Shown: in pieces, positions 1 through 7,542 of the stretch
Position numbering within the stretch: the stretch's first letter is position 1
How the letters are laid out: each line of letters opens with the position of its first letter
From: Salinisphaeraceae bacterium UBA4764
GTDB taxonomy: Bacteria > Pseudomonadota > Gammaproteobacteria > Nevskiales > Salinisphaeraceae
DNA: 12,447 nucleotides
NCBI GenBank assembly: GCA_002403445.1
Contig: DHHU01000033.1
Location: forward strand, 15,709-28,155
Direction: 5' to 3'
Translations under genes and position numbers: made by a program
The notes under the pieces: model-generated
Told to the model about the DNA's origin: nothing
The model's database searches: none
What the model saw: only the letters and a program-made list of their open reading frames with translations

Positions 1-960
1 GGCGCCGGTTTGAATACCGTCCAGGCCATTCGGCGGCCTCAGTGAGAACATGTGATGTGGGCCGGCTAAGGCCGATTGCGCCGCACTTTTGCTGGTAAAC
101 AGCGTATATTTCGAAGTCCCGATGAGTTTCTGGCCGGACGTCTTGGATTTGTTCGGCTTCGGCTTGCCTACATTGGCGAATGCAATGCCCCCCGAGAGTA
201 GTTCCTTGATGCCCGGCGTCTTGATCGATATCCCTGCTTGACCGGTCTGGATGCCGAAGCCCCCGGCGCGCCAGAAGCGGCTTTGGTGTGAGAGCTTGGC
301 GGCAAACGGTTGTTTAACCCATGCCCGGATATCAATGCGATCGTGATCGGTATTGTATTTTGTGGTCAGAACATGGCCGGCTTGAATCCCGTGGTAAATC
401 ACAAGGGAGCCGCGGCCGAGAGATCCCTTGTTTTGTGCCGTGAGAGTGACAATGCGGCCTGATTGTCCGGCCGGTGTATTCGGCGGGTGTAGTTTGCCCT
501 TAAAGTGATTTTTTGGGCTTCCTTTTCCGGGGCGCATGGCGATGTGCGGGCCATTAAGCAAGGATTGTATATCACCACTGAAAATGCTTGGCGAGACAAT
601 CCAGAACTGTGTCCCGCTATTCAATGCATCGGCGACTTTGTCATCCATATTGAGGGTGGCGCGTACCTTGTGCAGGTGATCAACCAGCTTGACGCTTTTA
701 ACTTTGCCGACTTTCAGTCCCTTGTATTTGACCACTGTGCCTTGGGCGCTGATACCGGCGCTGCGTGGGAAAGTGACGGTGATTGTCGGGCCGGAAAAAA
801 TCCAGGTTCGAATCACTAGGTAACCTACGAGTATCATGGCGGCGAGCGGCACCGCCATTAGCCAGCCGCGCCACGGTGTGCGCCGGATCCGGGCACTGGC
901 CGCACCGGTTTCAGGTACGCTTGACGGGTTGTTGGTGTCGTTATTAGCTGGGTCAGTCAT
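1..960 (-). CDS. pqiB: PqiB-like MCE-domain lipid transport protein (C-terminus cut by window edge)
   Basis: The frame is open for 320 codons from an ATG at 960 to the left edge, so the C-terminal part is missing. The visible protein has a short cytoplasmic N-terminus, one membrane anchor at about residues 33-52, a first MCE domain at about 57-146 and a second at about 169-263. The start of a third MCE repeat, ending in GLDGIQTGA, lies at the edge. Three MCE domains after one anchor is the PqiB plan, whereas LetB/YebT has seven. Known PqiB forms a hexameric periplasmic tube that moves lipids between inner and outer membrane, working with PqiA and the lipoprotein PqiC. The start overlaps the pqiA stop by one base (TGATG), which suggests translational coupling. 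pqiC would be expected past the left edge. The PqiB rather than LetB assignment is strong but not final, because the domain count cannot be completed. Confidence 0.9.
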   Translation of the reverse strand, partial: MTDPANNDTNNPSSVPETGAASARIRRTPWRGWLMAVPLAAMILVGYLVIRTWIFSGPTITVTFPRSAGISAQGTVVKYKGLKVGKVKSVKLVDHLHKVRATLNMDDKVADALNSGTQFWIVSPSIFSGDIQSLLNGPHIAMRPGKGSPKNHFKGKLHPPNTPAGQSGRIVTLTAQNKGSLGRGSLVIYHGIQAGHVLTTKYNTDHDRIDIRAWVKQPFAAKLSHQSRFWRAGGFGIQTGQAGISIKTPGIKELLSGGIAFANVGKPKPNKSKTSGQKLIGTSKYTLFTSKSAAQSALAGPHHMFSLRPPNGLDGIQTGA

Positions 961-2159
961 CAAAGATGTTCATACGCGGCATCCCACATCAAACGGGCAT
1001 CGAAAAAGCGCGAGGCCAGCATAGTCAGCGTCACAATGAGTGCAAATGGTAATGCGGCCCGGCCGACGTGAACATTGGCCAGACTGGGAAACGATATCAT
1101 TGGTCCCATTAGGGCTACGATGAATGGATCGGTGTTCGACCAGCGCCCGATGCCATGGATCAAGCGGTGAAACCGGGTTCTTAACGCGAGCCCACGTTGC
1201 GTTGGAAGTTTGACGCTGATCAGAAGCCAGCTTAACCCGATCAGTTTGAGTATTGGGATTAGGATACTTGCTGAGAAAATGATGATGCCGGCTGGCCAAA
1301 AACCGGCTGAGAAAAGTCGCTCAACGCCGCTGATAATGGTATGCGGCTGCACCCCGTTGGGCTGTATCGAATAGCTCATGGGATAGTAGTAAGCTGGAAA
1401 GAACAACACGTAGCTGGCCAGAACCAGCGCTGTGGCTCGATTGAGGGCGTTGGGTTTGCGTAGCCACAGAACGCGGCGACAGCGTGGGCACGGCGTGTTC
1501 TCCATGGATAGCGGCACGATTAGATCGCAGGCGTCGCAACTCATGGCCGCCTCGTTTTGGGGCGGGTTGCGGTCGGGCATGATCTTGCGCCAAACGTGAT
1601 GGGGCGACAGCAGCCACGGCACCAGCATGTTCAAAAACGCAGCAGCAACCAGACACCAGCCGCCGACGAGCACTTGAGAATTGAGTTGCACTTGGGTGCG
1701 CGCGAAGATAACCAATCCGGCTAAGACCATGACATCTGGCATCGACCAGAGCTTCAGATTCTGGCTCAAGCGATATAGTCGGCCCAGCCAGTGAGGCCGG
1801 CGGCGCAGCCAGATTGCAACCAGCACCATTACGAGCGTGCCAGTACGGACGATGGGGAACACGATCACGAACAGTGCAAACATCAGCGACAAAACAGGCC
1901 AGTCCTCGCTCCCGAGTTCCACGACACCCGAAGCGATATAGCCTATGTGGGTTTGGCCCGCCAGCATGACCTCGCCGACGGGCACGGCGTTGGCGGCGAT
2001 CAACAAAAACAGCAGAGCCGTAATCCAGGCCAGTGCGGCCGTAATACCGGAATCGGCACTGTCGAGCACGCGGCCGCAGCGCACACACTCTGCAACCGTG
2101 CTAACTGGCATAAACGGGATGTCTTGCTCGGTGCCACAGTCGGCGCAGGCGATGGCCAT
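960..2159 (-). CDS. pqiA: PqiA-family integral membrane protein, partner of PqiB
   Basis: This 399-residue protein has two tandem PqiA/LetA domains, close to the 417 of E. coli PqiA. Each half opens with a cytoplasmic zinc-ribbon-like motif: C5, C8, C25 and C28 in the first, C208, C211, C224 and C227 in the second. Each is followed by hydrophobic segments, roughly 37-60, 92-117, 142-185, 243-262, 286-315 and 345-385. The family motif after the loop is clear in the first half (LWSMPDVMVLA) and diverged in the second (RWSNTDPFIVAL). PqiA is thought to load or drive lipid passage into the PqiB tube from the inner membrane. The ATG at 2159 lies 60 bases after the yihY stop and in the same frame. 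No ATG, GTG or TTG lies between them, so this start is the only usual choice. No clear Shine-Dalgarno site precedes it. Named for paraquat induction in E. coli; nothing here shows the regulation. Confidence 0.92.
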   Translation of the reverse strand: MAIACADCGTEQDIPFMPVSTVAECVRCGRVLDSADSGITAALAWITALLFLLIAANAVPVGEVMLAGQTHIGYIASGVVELGSEDWPVLSLMFALFVIVFPIVRTGTLVMVLVAIWLRRRPHWLGRLYRLSQNLKLWSMPDVMVLAGLVIFARTQVQLNSQVLVGGWCLVAAAFLNMLVPWLLSPHHVWRKIMPDRNPPQNEAAMSCDACDLIVPLSMENTPCPRCRRVLWLRKPNALNRATALVLASYVLFFPAYYYPMSYSIQPNGVQPHTIISGVERLFSAGFWPAGIIIFSASILIPILKLIGLSWLLISVKLPTQRGLALRTRFHRLIHGIGRWSNTDPFIVALMGPMISFPSLANVHVGRAALPFALIVTLTMLASRFFDARLMWDAAYEHL

Positions 2160-2219
2160 AGTGGAGAACAGCGTTTTGGAAAGCCCCGACGAGTTTAGCG
2201 CGTTGCGCCTGACGAGATG

Positions 2220-3101
2220 CTATTCGGGCGGGATGTAACGCTCGACTTGCGCATTCAGTTCGGCGCCGAGTAATACCGAAATAGTCGCGACGTAGGTCAG
2301 CGTGAGAAAGATCAACATCGCGCTGAGCGATCCATACATGGCGGTATACGAGTTCCAGTAACCCAGAAAGATTGAAAACAGGCTGGAGGCCACGGTCCAA
2401 AACCCGACCACGAGTACCGCACCGGGACGAATCCACCGCCAGCGCGGCGGCTTACGGTCGGGAACCCAGCGATAGAGTGCTATCAGGCCCGCAAACAACA
2501 CAAGGCCACCGATAATCAGCCCGCCGTCCCGCGTGATTTCCGGCCACCAGCTCGCCTTCGAAAAATTCGATGCAATTTTGGGCACGCCAATCGCGAGGAA
2601 CGCAGTAAACAACAGGCCGAGCACCACTTCTACCGCGATCCACAGCGACTTGATCAGATGCATCAGAGGCGTATGTTTGGGTGTCAGATAATAGGCGCGG
2701 TTCAAGGCTCTCATCAAAGTCGACATGCCTTGTTGTGCACACCAGATAGCCATTCCCAGGCTGAATATTCCGGCCGAGAGCAGGGTGGCGTGTGGCTGAC
2801 TGGCCACGCCGTTCATCTGTCCTATTAGGGTCAATAGCGTATCCGCCGGAACAAATCCAGACAGGGACTGCCAGCTTGAGGTAATCGCTTTGGTTGACGT
2901 AAACAGGCCGTAGAACGCAACAAACGCGGATATGCTCGATAGCACGCCGAAAATGACCAGAAACGAGATAGCCGCGGCCGTCGTGGTCATGTCATGTTGG
3001 ACCGATTCTAGATGGACCGATCGGACAATACGCAGCCAGCCGCGCAGACCAATCTGGCCCGGTCCGGCAATGGATTTGGCGTTATCGAAAGTGGTTGACA
3101 T
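2220..3101 (-). CDS. yihY: YihY/virulence factor BrkB family inner-membrane protein
   Basis: This 293-residue polytopic membrane protein has about six hydrophobic segments, near residues 45-65, 106-126, 152-174, 193-212, 227-247 and 258-281. The C-terminal family signature is well kept: YGSLSAMLIF followed by LLGAELNAQVE at about 256-287. Homologues were once misnamed ribonuclease BN (rbn), which is now known to be a different protein. The family includes BrkB and has no settled molecular function; a role in envelope or transport is an inference. The ATG at 3101 was chosen because the cytoplasmic N-terminus before the first membrane helix has a usual length; its Shine-Dalgarno site is poor. 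It lies 85 bases downstream of the DJ-1-like gene and 60 bases upstream of pqiA on the same strand, so it may be transcribed with pqiAB. Confidence 0.88.
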   Translation of the reverse strand: MSTTFDNAKSIAGPGQIGLRGWLRIVRSVHLESVQHDMTTTAAAISFLVIFGVLSSISAFVAFYGLFTSTKAITSSWQSLSGFVPADTLLTLIGQMNGVASQPHATLLSAGIFSLGMAIWCAQQGMSTLMRALNRAYYLTPKHTPLMHLIKSLWIAVEVVLGLLFTAFLAIGVPKIASNFSKASWWPEITRDGGLIIGGLVLFAGLIALYRWVPDRKPPRWRWIRPGAVLVVGFWTVASSLFSIFLGYWNSYTAMYGSLSAMLIFLTLTYVATISVLLGAELNAQVERYIPPE

Positions 3102-3186
3102 TGATGCTTGGCTGGCGGTCTGAGTCGGCGCCCCAAACCAGCTCTAGCCGTTGCATGCCCTACACAAAGCGTGCCAGTCCAGGCGC

Positions 3187-3864
3187 TTAGGCAACCAATT
3201 GTAGTGCCGCGCGCGCCGCCTCGGCCGATGAAGCCGGGTTTTGGCCGGTCACGAGGTTGCCGTGGCGCACGACATGCGCTTGCCAATCGGGCCCCCGCGA
3301 GTAGTCGGCGCCTTTTTCAACCAGCATTTGTTCCAGCGAAAACGGCACGACATCGGCCAGCCCCACAGTCGCTTCCTCAGTGTCGCTGAAGCCAGCAACC
3401 CGTTTCCCAGCAACCAATGGCTGGCCGTTGGTGTCCCGGGCATGTTTCAAAACGCCCGGTGCGTGGCAGACCAGTGCGGTCGGTTTGCCAGCTGCGACCA
3501 TGGATTCAATGAGGCTGATTGAGTGGCTGTCCTCGGCGAGGTCCCAGAGTGGGCCATGTCCGCCCGGGTAGAATACCGCGTCGAATTGTGAGCCGTCGAT
3601 GTCTGACAGTTTAAGGGTGTTAGCCAGCGCCGTTTGCGCTTCGGTGTCGGCCTTAAATCGGCGCGTATCGTCGCTGGCCATGTCTTCGGTATCGCTGTTG
3701 GGGTCGATCGGCGGTTGCCCACCGGCCGGCGAGGCTAGCGTTACAGACGCGCCGGCGTCCTTGAACACATAATAAGGTGCCGCGAGCTCTTCAAGCCATA
3801 AACCGGTCTTTTCCCCGGTATCCCCCAGATCGGAATGCGATGTCAGAACCATCAAAATGTTCAT
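3187..3864 (-). CDS. DJ-1/PfpI (class I glutamine amidotransferase-like) family protein
   Basis: This 225-residue protein belongs to the DJ-1/PfpI superfamily, nearest in layout to the Hsp31-like branch. The nucleophile elbow reads ALVCHAPG with the reactive cysteine at C133 and an adjacent H134. The conserved acidic residue is E18 in the GEKTGLW segment, and GGHGPLWDL at 101-109 supplies the oxyanion loop. The C-terminal VTGQNPASS motif (205-213) is typical of family members. Relatives act as glyoxalases that need no glutathione, as chaperones, or as oxidative-stress proteins; which of these applies here cannot be decided from sequence. The start at 3864 is set by a strong AAGGAG site five bases upstream. 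The aldo/keto reductase gene ends only 46 bases upstream on the same strand, so the two are probably co-transcribed and may share a role in aldehyde or methylglyoxal removal. Confidence 0.88.
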   Translation of the reverse strand: MNILMVLTSHSDLGDTGEKTGLWLEELAAPYYVFKDAGASVTLASPAGGQPPIDPNSDTEDMASDDTRRFKADTEAQTALANTLKLSDIDGSQFDAVFYPGGHGPLWDLAEDSHSISLIESMVAAGKPTALVCHAPGVLKHARDTNGQPLVAGKRVAGFSDTEEATVGLADVVPFSLEQMLVEKGADYSRGPDWQAHVVRHGNLVTGQNPASSAEAARAALQLVA

Positions 3865-3869
3865 GTCGA

Positions 3870-3875
3870 CTCCTT
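3870..3875 (-). promoter_or_regulatory. Strong ribosome binding site of the DJ-1/PfpI gene
   Basis: AAGGAG on the minus strand lies five bases before the ATG at 3864. It fixes that start and is much stronger than the sites in front of most other genes in the window. Confidence 0.8.
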
Positions 3876-3910
3876 ATTAAGCGTTAATTGCGTATGGATG
3901 CACCCAAACC

Positions 3911-4936
3911 TTAGTGCGCGCTGTTCTGGCGGGCCACCATCCAGTGCGGATACTGTGGCGCCGGCTTGGTGACATCGTTTAACCGCTCGAGTTGGTCATC
4001 GCTTAGTGTGACGTCGACCGCGCCAAGGTTGTCTTCAAGCTGCGACAGCTTGTTGGCGCCGATAATGGTCGAGGCCACGCCCCGTTGCCGTAATGTCCAG
4101 GCGAGTGCGACCTGCGGGATACTGGCGCCAATTTCGCCGGCCACGGCTTCCAGTGCGTCAACGGCGTCGTACACCCGTTCGTCGACAGGCGGAAAGTTGA
4201 AATCGGTGCGTCGTGCGCCTTCCGGTCCGGCCTGATCGCGCCGGAACTTGCCGCTAAGCATGCCGCCGGCCAGAGGCGACCACGGCATCACGCCAAGGCC
4301 TTGTTCACGCGCCAGGGGGAGCAGTTCGTACTCCAGATCGCGTCCGGCGAGTGCGTAATAAGCTTGTAGTGAGACGAACTGAGCCCAGTCGCGGTATTCA
4401 CAGATTGTTAGCGCGCGGGCCAGATGGCGGGCCGGCCAGTTGGAGCAGCCTGGATAAAGCACCTTGCCGCTACGCACCAAATCGTCGAAGGCCTTGAGTG
4501 TCTCTTCCAGCGGTGTGGATTTGTCCCAGCCGTGAACTTGATATAAATCGATGTGATCGGTGCCCAAGCGTTTCAGGCTGGCGTCGATGGACGCCATGAT
4601 GTGTTTGCGAGAGAGTCCCACGTTGTTAACGTCGCCGGTGCCTTTGGCAGCCTCAGTGCTCATCGGGGCACGCAACTTGGTCGCGATTACGACCTTGTCA
4701 CGGTCAACGCCAAGGTTCTTGAAGGCTTGTCCCAGAATGCTTTCTGACTCGCCCATGGAGTACATGTCGGCGGTATCGAAGAAGTTGACGCCCGCTTCCA
4801 GCGCCCGCTCAACCAGTTGATCGGCATCGCGTTGGTCAACTTCGGCGATATTTCTGAAATTGCTGCCGAAAGTCATGGTGCCAAGACAAAGCTCGGATAC
4901 TTTGAGGCCGGTTCGGCCGAGGTTGCGGTATTGCAT
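3911..4936 (-). CDS. Aldo/keto reductase, NADPH-dependent oxidoreductase
   Basis: This 341-residue protein matches the usual length of the aldo/keto reductase superfamily. It opens with the typical first strand MQYRNLGRTGLKVSELCLGT. The catalytic tetrad is visible as D54, Y59 (FFDTADMY), K87 (VIATK) and H135 (LYQVHGWD). The later MPWSPLAGGML stretch and the IIGANKLSQLEDNL stretch near the C-terminus fit the cofactor-binding face of the barrel. Such enzymes reduce aldehydes and ketones in the cytosol with NADPH; the real substrate is not readable from sequence. Its overall look is close to the YajO/Tas type, but not closely enough for a symbol. The ATG at 4936 has a TAAGGA site six bases upstream. 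It is the first gene of the minus-strand arm and is divergent from miaB; the DJ-1-like gene follows after 46 bases. Confidence 0.92.
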   Translation of the reverse strand: MQYRNLGRTGLKVSELCLGTMTFGSNFRNIAEVDQRDADQLVERALEAGVNFFDTADMYSMGESESILGQAFKNLGVDRDKVVIATKLRAPMSTEAAKGTGDVNNVGLSRKHIMASIDASLKRLGTDHIDLYQVHGWDKSTPLEETLKAFDDLVRSGKVLYPGCSNWPARHLARALTICEYRDWAQFVSLQAYYALAGRDLEYELLPLAREQGLGVMPWSPLAGGMLSGKFRRDQAGPEGARRTDFNFPPVDERVYDAVDALEAVAGEIGASIPQVALAWTLRQRGVASTIIGANKLSQLEDNLGAVDVTLSDDQLERLNDVTKPAPQYPHWMVARQNSAH

Positions 4937-4942
4937 ATCTAA

Positions 4943-4948
4943 TCCTTA
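4943..4948 (-). promoter_or_regulatory. Ribosome binding site of the aldo/keto reductase gene
   Basis: TAAGGA on the minus strand lies six bases before the ATG at 4936 and supports that start. Confidence 0.7.
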
Positions 4949-5034
4949 GATCTGTGTCGAAGAGAATGTGCCGGCGGCCCGTTTTAGCCTCTAACAATCT
5001 AGTTGGCGCGCGGCCTGCTGAATTTCAACCATGA

Positions 5035-5064
5035 GCGACAGCGCGCAATCGGTTAGACTAGGAT
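5035..5064 (+). promoter_or_regulatory. Possible weak sigma-70-like promoter for the miaB arm
   Basis: GCGACA at 5035-5040 and TAGGAT at 5059-5064 each match four of six consensus bases and are 18 bases apart. Transcription would start about 25-30 bases before the miaB ATG. A promoter is expected in this divergent gap, but the match is weak and other positions cannot be ruled out. Confidence 0.25.
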
Positions 5065-5097
5065 TCCTTATTTTGCCAATCTACATCAACTGCGCCC

Positions 5098-6489
5098 ATG
5101 TCTGAGCCTGTGACCGGCCCGGCCGTTTTCGTGCAAACCTGGGGCTGTCAAATGAACGAGTACGACTCGGCCAAGATGGTCGAAGTGCTTGCCAGCAAGC
5201 GCGGCGCGACGCGTGCCGTGCGTCCGGAAGATGCGGATATTCTTCTATTGAATACTTGTTCGGTGCGCGAAAAAGCCGCTGAAAAAGTCTTTTCACAGCT
5301 TGGTCGATGGCGTCCATTGAAAGAAGCCAACCCGGATCTCGTGATCGGTGTGGGGGGCTGTGTGGCCTCGCAGGAAGGCCACGCCATCCGAGAGCGGGTG
5401 CCATGGGTGGATATGGTTTTTGGTCCCCAGACCTTACATCGGCTGCCGCAGATGCTTGACAACGTCGCTGACAACGGTGCTGGTACGGTCGATGTGGCAT
5501 TCCCTGAAATCGACAAGTTTGACCAGATGCCCCCGGCCTCGGCTGACGGGGCGACGGCATTCGTGTCCATCATGGAAGGTTGTTCGAAATACTGCAGTTT
5601 CTGCGTGGTGCCGTACACGCGCGGCGAGGAAATATCCCGGCCATTCGACGACGTGATCCTCGAGGTCGTTGAACTGGCCGAGCAGGGCGTTAAGGAGGTT
5701 ACGCTGCTCGGCCAGAACGTCAACGGGTACCGGGGCCCGATGGTGGACGGCAGCGTGTGTGATCTGGCCCTGCTGATTGAACACATTGCCGAAATCGACG
5801 CCATCGAGCGCATCCGTTTCACTACCAGCCATCCGCTTGAATTCTCCGATGCGCTGATCGAGGTGTTTGGCCGTGTTCACAAACTGGCCAACGCCCTGCA
5901 TTTGCCGGTTCAATCCGGATCCGATACCGTGCTTAATGCTATGAATCGGGGCTACACGGTGGCGCATTTTTGCGAGCGCATCGCTCGATTGCGAGAGGTT
6001 CGGCCCGACATCAGCTTGTCGACCGACATTATCGTGGGCCATCCGGGCGAGGGCGAAGATGAATTCGAAGCCACCATGGATTTGGTGAACGCCATCGGTT
6101 TCGATAGCGCGTTTTCTTTCGTCTACAGCCAACGGCCTGGTACCCCGGCCGCCGATCTGGAAGACAACGAACCGCGCGCCGTGAAAAAACAGCGGCTGGC
6201 GCGGCTGCAAGACCGCATCGCAGAGTTTAACCGCGCGTTTATGCAAAGCATGATTGGTACCACCCAGCGTGTACTCGTTGAACGTGAGTCCAAGCGCGGT
6301 GACGGGCAACTTGCCGGGCGCGCCGATTGCAACCGGTGGGTGAATTTCGACGGTCATCCGCGATACATTGGTAGCTTCGTCGATGTAGAAATCACCGAAG
6401 CACTGGATAATTCGCTGCGCGGCCGGCTGGTGACCCGGGAACCAGTTGAGGCCGGTATTGAATACCGGATGGAGGCCTCGGTCGACTAG
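5098..6489 (+). CDS. miaB: tRNA-2-methylthio-N6-dimethylallyladenosine synthase MiaB
   Basis: MiaB is a radical-SAM enzyme that adds the 2-methylthio group to i6A37 next to the anticodon of tRNAs reading UNN codons. The 463 residues hold all three expected modules. The N-terminal methylthiotransferase domain carries the auxiliary cluster ligands C17 (QTWGCQMN), C54 (LNTCSVRE) and C88 (GVGGCVA). The radical-SAM cluster motif CSKYCSFC gives C162, C166 and C169. A C-terminal TRAM domain spans about 380-447. The GCQMNEYDS opening separates MiaB from the RimO and MtaB relatives. The ATG at 5098 gives the normal N-terminus, though no good Shine-Dalgarno site is seen. It heads the plus-strand arm; ybeZ follows after 12 bases, so the two are very likely one transcript. 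Confidence 0.97.
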   Translation: MSEPVTGPAVFVQTWGCQMNEYDSAKMVEVLASKRGATRAVRPEDADILLLNTCSVREKAAEKVFSQLGRWRPLKEANPDLVIGVGGCVASQEGHAIRERVPWVDMVFGPQTLHRLPQMLDNVADNGAGTVDVAFPEIDKFDQMPPASADGATAFVSIMEGCSKYCSFCVVPYTRGEEISRPFDDVILEVVELAEQGVKEVTLLGQNVNGYRGPMVDGSVCDLALLIEHIAEIDAIERIRFTTSHPLEFSDALIEVFGRVHKLANALHLPVQSGSDTVLNAMNRGYTVAHFCERIARLREVRPDISLSTDIIVGHPGEGEDEFEATMDLVNAIGFDSAFSFVYSQRPGTPAADLEDNEPRAVKKQRLARLQDRIAEFNRAFMQSMIGTTQRVLVERESKRGDGQLAGRADCNRWVNFDGHPRYIGSFVDVEITEALDNSLRGRLVTREPVEAGIEYRMEASVD

Positions 6490-6501
6490 GGCCGGCAACC
6501 T

Positions 6502-7542
6502 TTGTCTTCCACGACACGACCAACACTCGATCTGGAGCCCCCCAACAGTGCCCGGCTGGCACGTCTGTGTGGGCCCCAGGACGAGAATCTGCGCGTTATC
6601 GAGAACGCTCTGGATGTACGTATCCATAATCGCGCCCACCATTTCGAGTTTGAGGGCGCGCCTGAGGAGGCCCAGGCGGCTTTGGCGAGTGTGAGCGAGC
6701 TCTATGCACAGTCGGAAAACGCTGAGATTTCGCCCGAGAAAGCCCACGTCGTGGCCCGAAGCGCGGGCAATGAACGCGATTTGGAAGTTGCCGAGCATAG
6801 CCCGGTCGATGCCGATAGCGATGCTTCGGCCGACGTGGTCATCAAAACCCGCAAAGGCCTGGTACGAGGGCGTGGTCACAACCAGCGTGCCTACCTTAAA
6901 CGTCTAATCGACAACGATCTGGCCTTTGGTATCGGCCCGGCCGGTACCGGCAAGACTTTTCTGGCCGTGGCAGCAGCTGTCGATGCGCTGGAATCGCATC
7001 ACGTCCAGCGGCTGCTTTTAGTGCGACCGGCGGTTGAGGCTGGCGAGCGGCTGGGATTTCTGCCGGGCGACCTGACTCAGAAGGTCGATCCCTACCTGCG
7101 CCCGTTGTATGACGCACTCTATGAGATGCTGGGGGTCGAGCGCGTCGGACGGCTGATCGAGCAAAACGTCATCGAAATTGCGCCGCTGGCCTACATGCGC
7201 GGCCGTACACTCAACGAAGCCTATATTATTCTCGACGAGGCCCAGAACACCACTGTCGAACAGATGAAAATGTTTCTGACCCGCATTGGCGTGGGCTCGA
7301 CAGCCGTGGTTACCGGTGATACCACGCAGGTCGATCTGCCGGCCACTCAGCGTTCGGGTTTGTCGCACGCGGTCGGGCTGCTGCGCGGAATCGAGGGGAT
7401 TAGCGTGACCGAATTCGAAGCGCGAGACGTAGTGCGGCACCCGCTGGTTCAAAAGATAGTCCGGGCCTACGAACGCGATAATGCGTCAAGGGATGACGCA
7501 TCCAGGGCGCCCCCGTCGCGAAATGACAAGTCTGGGCTATGA
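6502..7542 (+). CDS. ybeZ: PhoH-family ATPase YbeZ (TTG start)
   Basis: YbeZ is a PhoH-type P-loop ATPase that acts with the endoribonuclease YbeY, encoded next. The 346 residues show a Walker A motif GPAGTGKT at 145-152, a Walker B motif YIILDE at 241-246 and a TGDTTQ segment at 271-276 (sensor-like). The region RPAVEAGERLGFLPGD (175-190) is a hallmark of the family. The start is a TTG at 6502. It is supported because the LEPPNSARLARLCGP stretch then begins at residue 11, as the matching stretch does in E. coli YbeZ, and no ATG or GTG lies nearby. The C-terminal tail after about residue 325 is charged, with a repeated ASR/DDASR flavour, and is poorly conserved in the family. The stop overlaps the ybeY start by four bases (ATGA). 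Confidence 0.95.
   Translation: MSSTTRPTLDLEPPNSARLARLCGPQDENLRVIENALDVRIHNRAHHFEFEGAPEEAQAALASVSELYAQSENAEISPEKAHVVARSAGNERDLEVAEHSPVDADSDASADVVIKTRKGLVRGRGHNQRAYLKRLIDNDLAFGIGPAGTGKTFLAVAAAVDALESHHVQRLLLVRPAVEAGERLGFLPGDLTQKVDPYLRPLYDALYEMLGVERVGRLIEQNVIEIAPLAYMRGRTLNEAYIILDEAQNTTVEQMKMFLTRIGVGSTAVVTGDTTQVDLPATQRSGLSHAVGLLRGIEGISVTEFEARDVVRHPLVQKIVRAYERDNASRDDASRAPPSRNDKSGL
7481..7501 (+). repeat. Perfect 7-base inverted repeat inside the ybeZ 3' end
   Basis: ATGCGTC at 7481-7487 and GACGCAT at 7495-7501 are perfect inverted copies around a 7-base loop, about 38 bases before the ybeY start. The RNA could form a small hairpin. There is no T-tract, so it is not an intrinsic terminator. It may be chance in the variable tail. 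Confidence 0.4.

Noticed and set aside
505..819. A 104-codon plus-strand frame opposite pqiB
   Set aside because: It lies wholly antisense to the MCE domains of PqiB, which are continuous and recognisable; no independent support.
1321..2088. A 255-codon second frame within pqiA on the same strand
   Set aside because: It is arginine-rich, has no recognisable motif, and overlaps a complete PqiA with intact zinc-ribbon and membrane features.
3102..3186. A possible terminator between the DJ-1-like gene and yihY
   Set aside because: I found no stable stem followed by a T-run on the minus strand, so the transcript end there remains open.
5031..5105. A 24-codon frame just before miaB as a possible leader peptide
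   Set aside because: It has no ribosome binding site, no run of regulatory codons and no terminator/antiterminator structure, and it overlaps the miaB start by eight bases.
5434..6879. A 481-codon open frame on the minus strand opposite miaB and the start of ybeZ
   Set aside because: It is antisense to two clearly conserved genes. Its composition, rich in His, Arg and Gly, is what a GC-rich gene gives when read on the opposite strand, and I recognise no domain.
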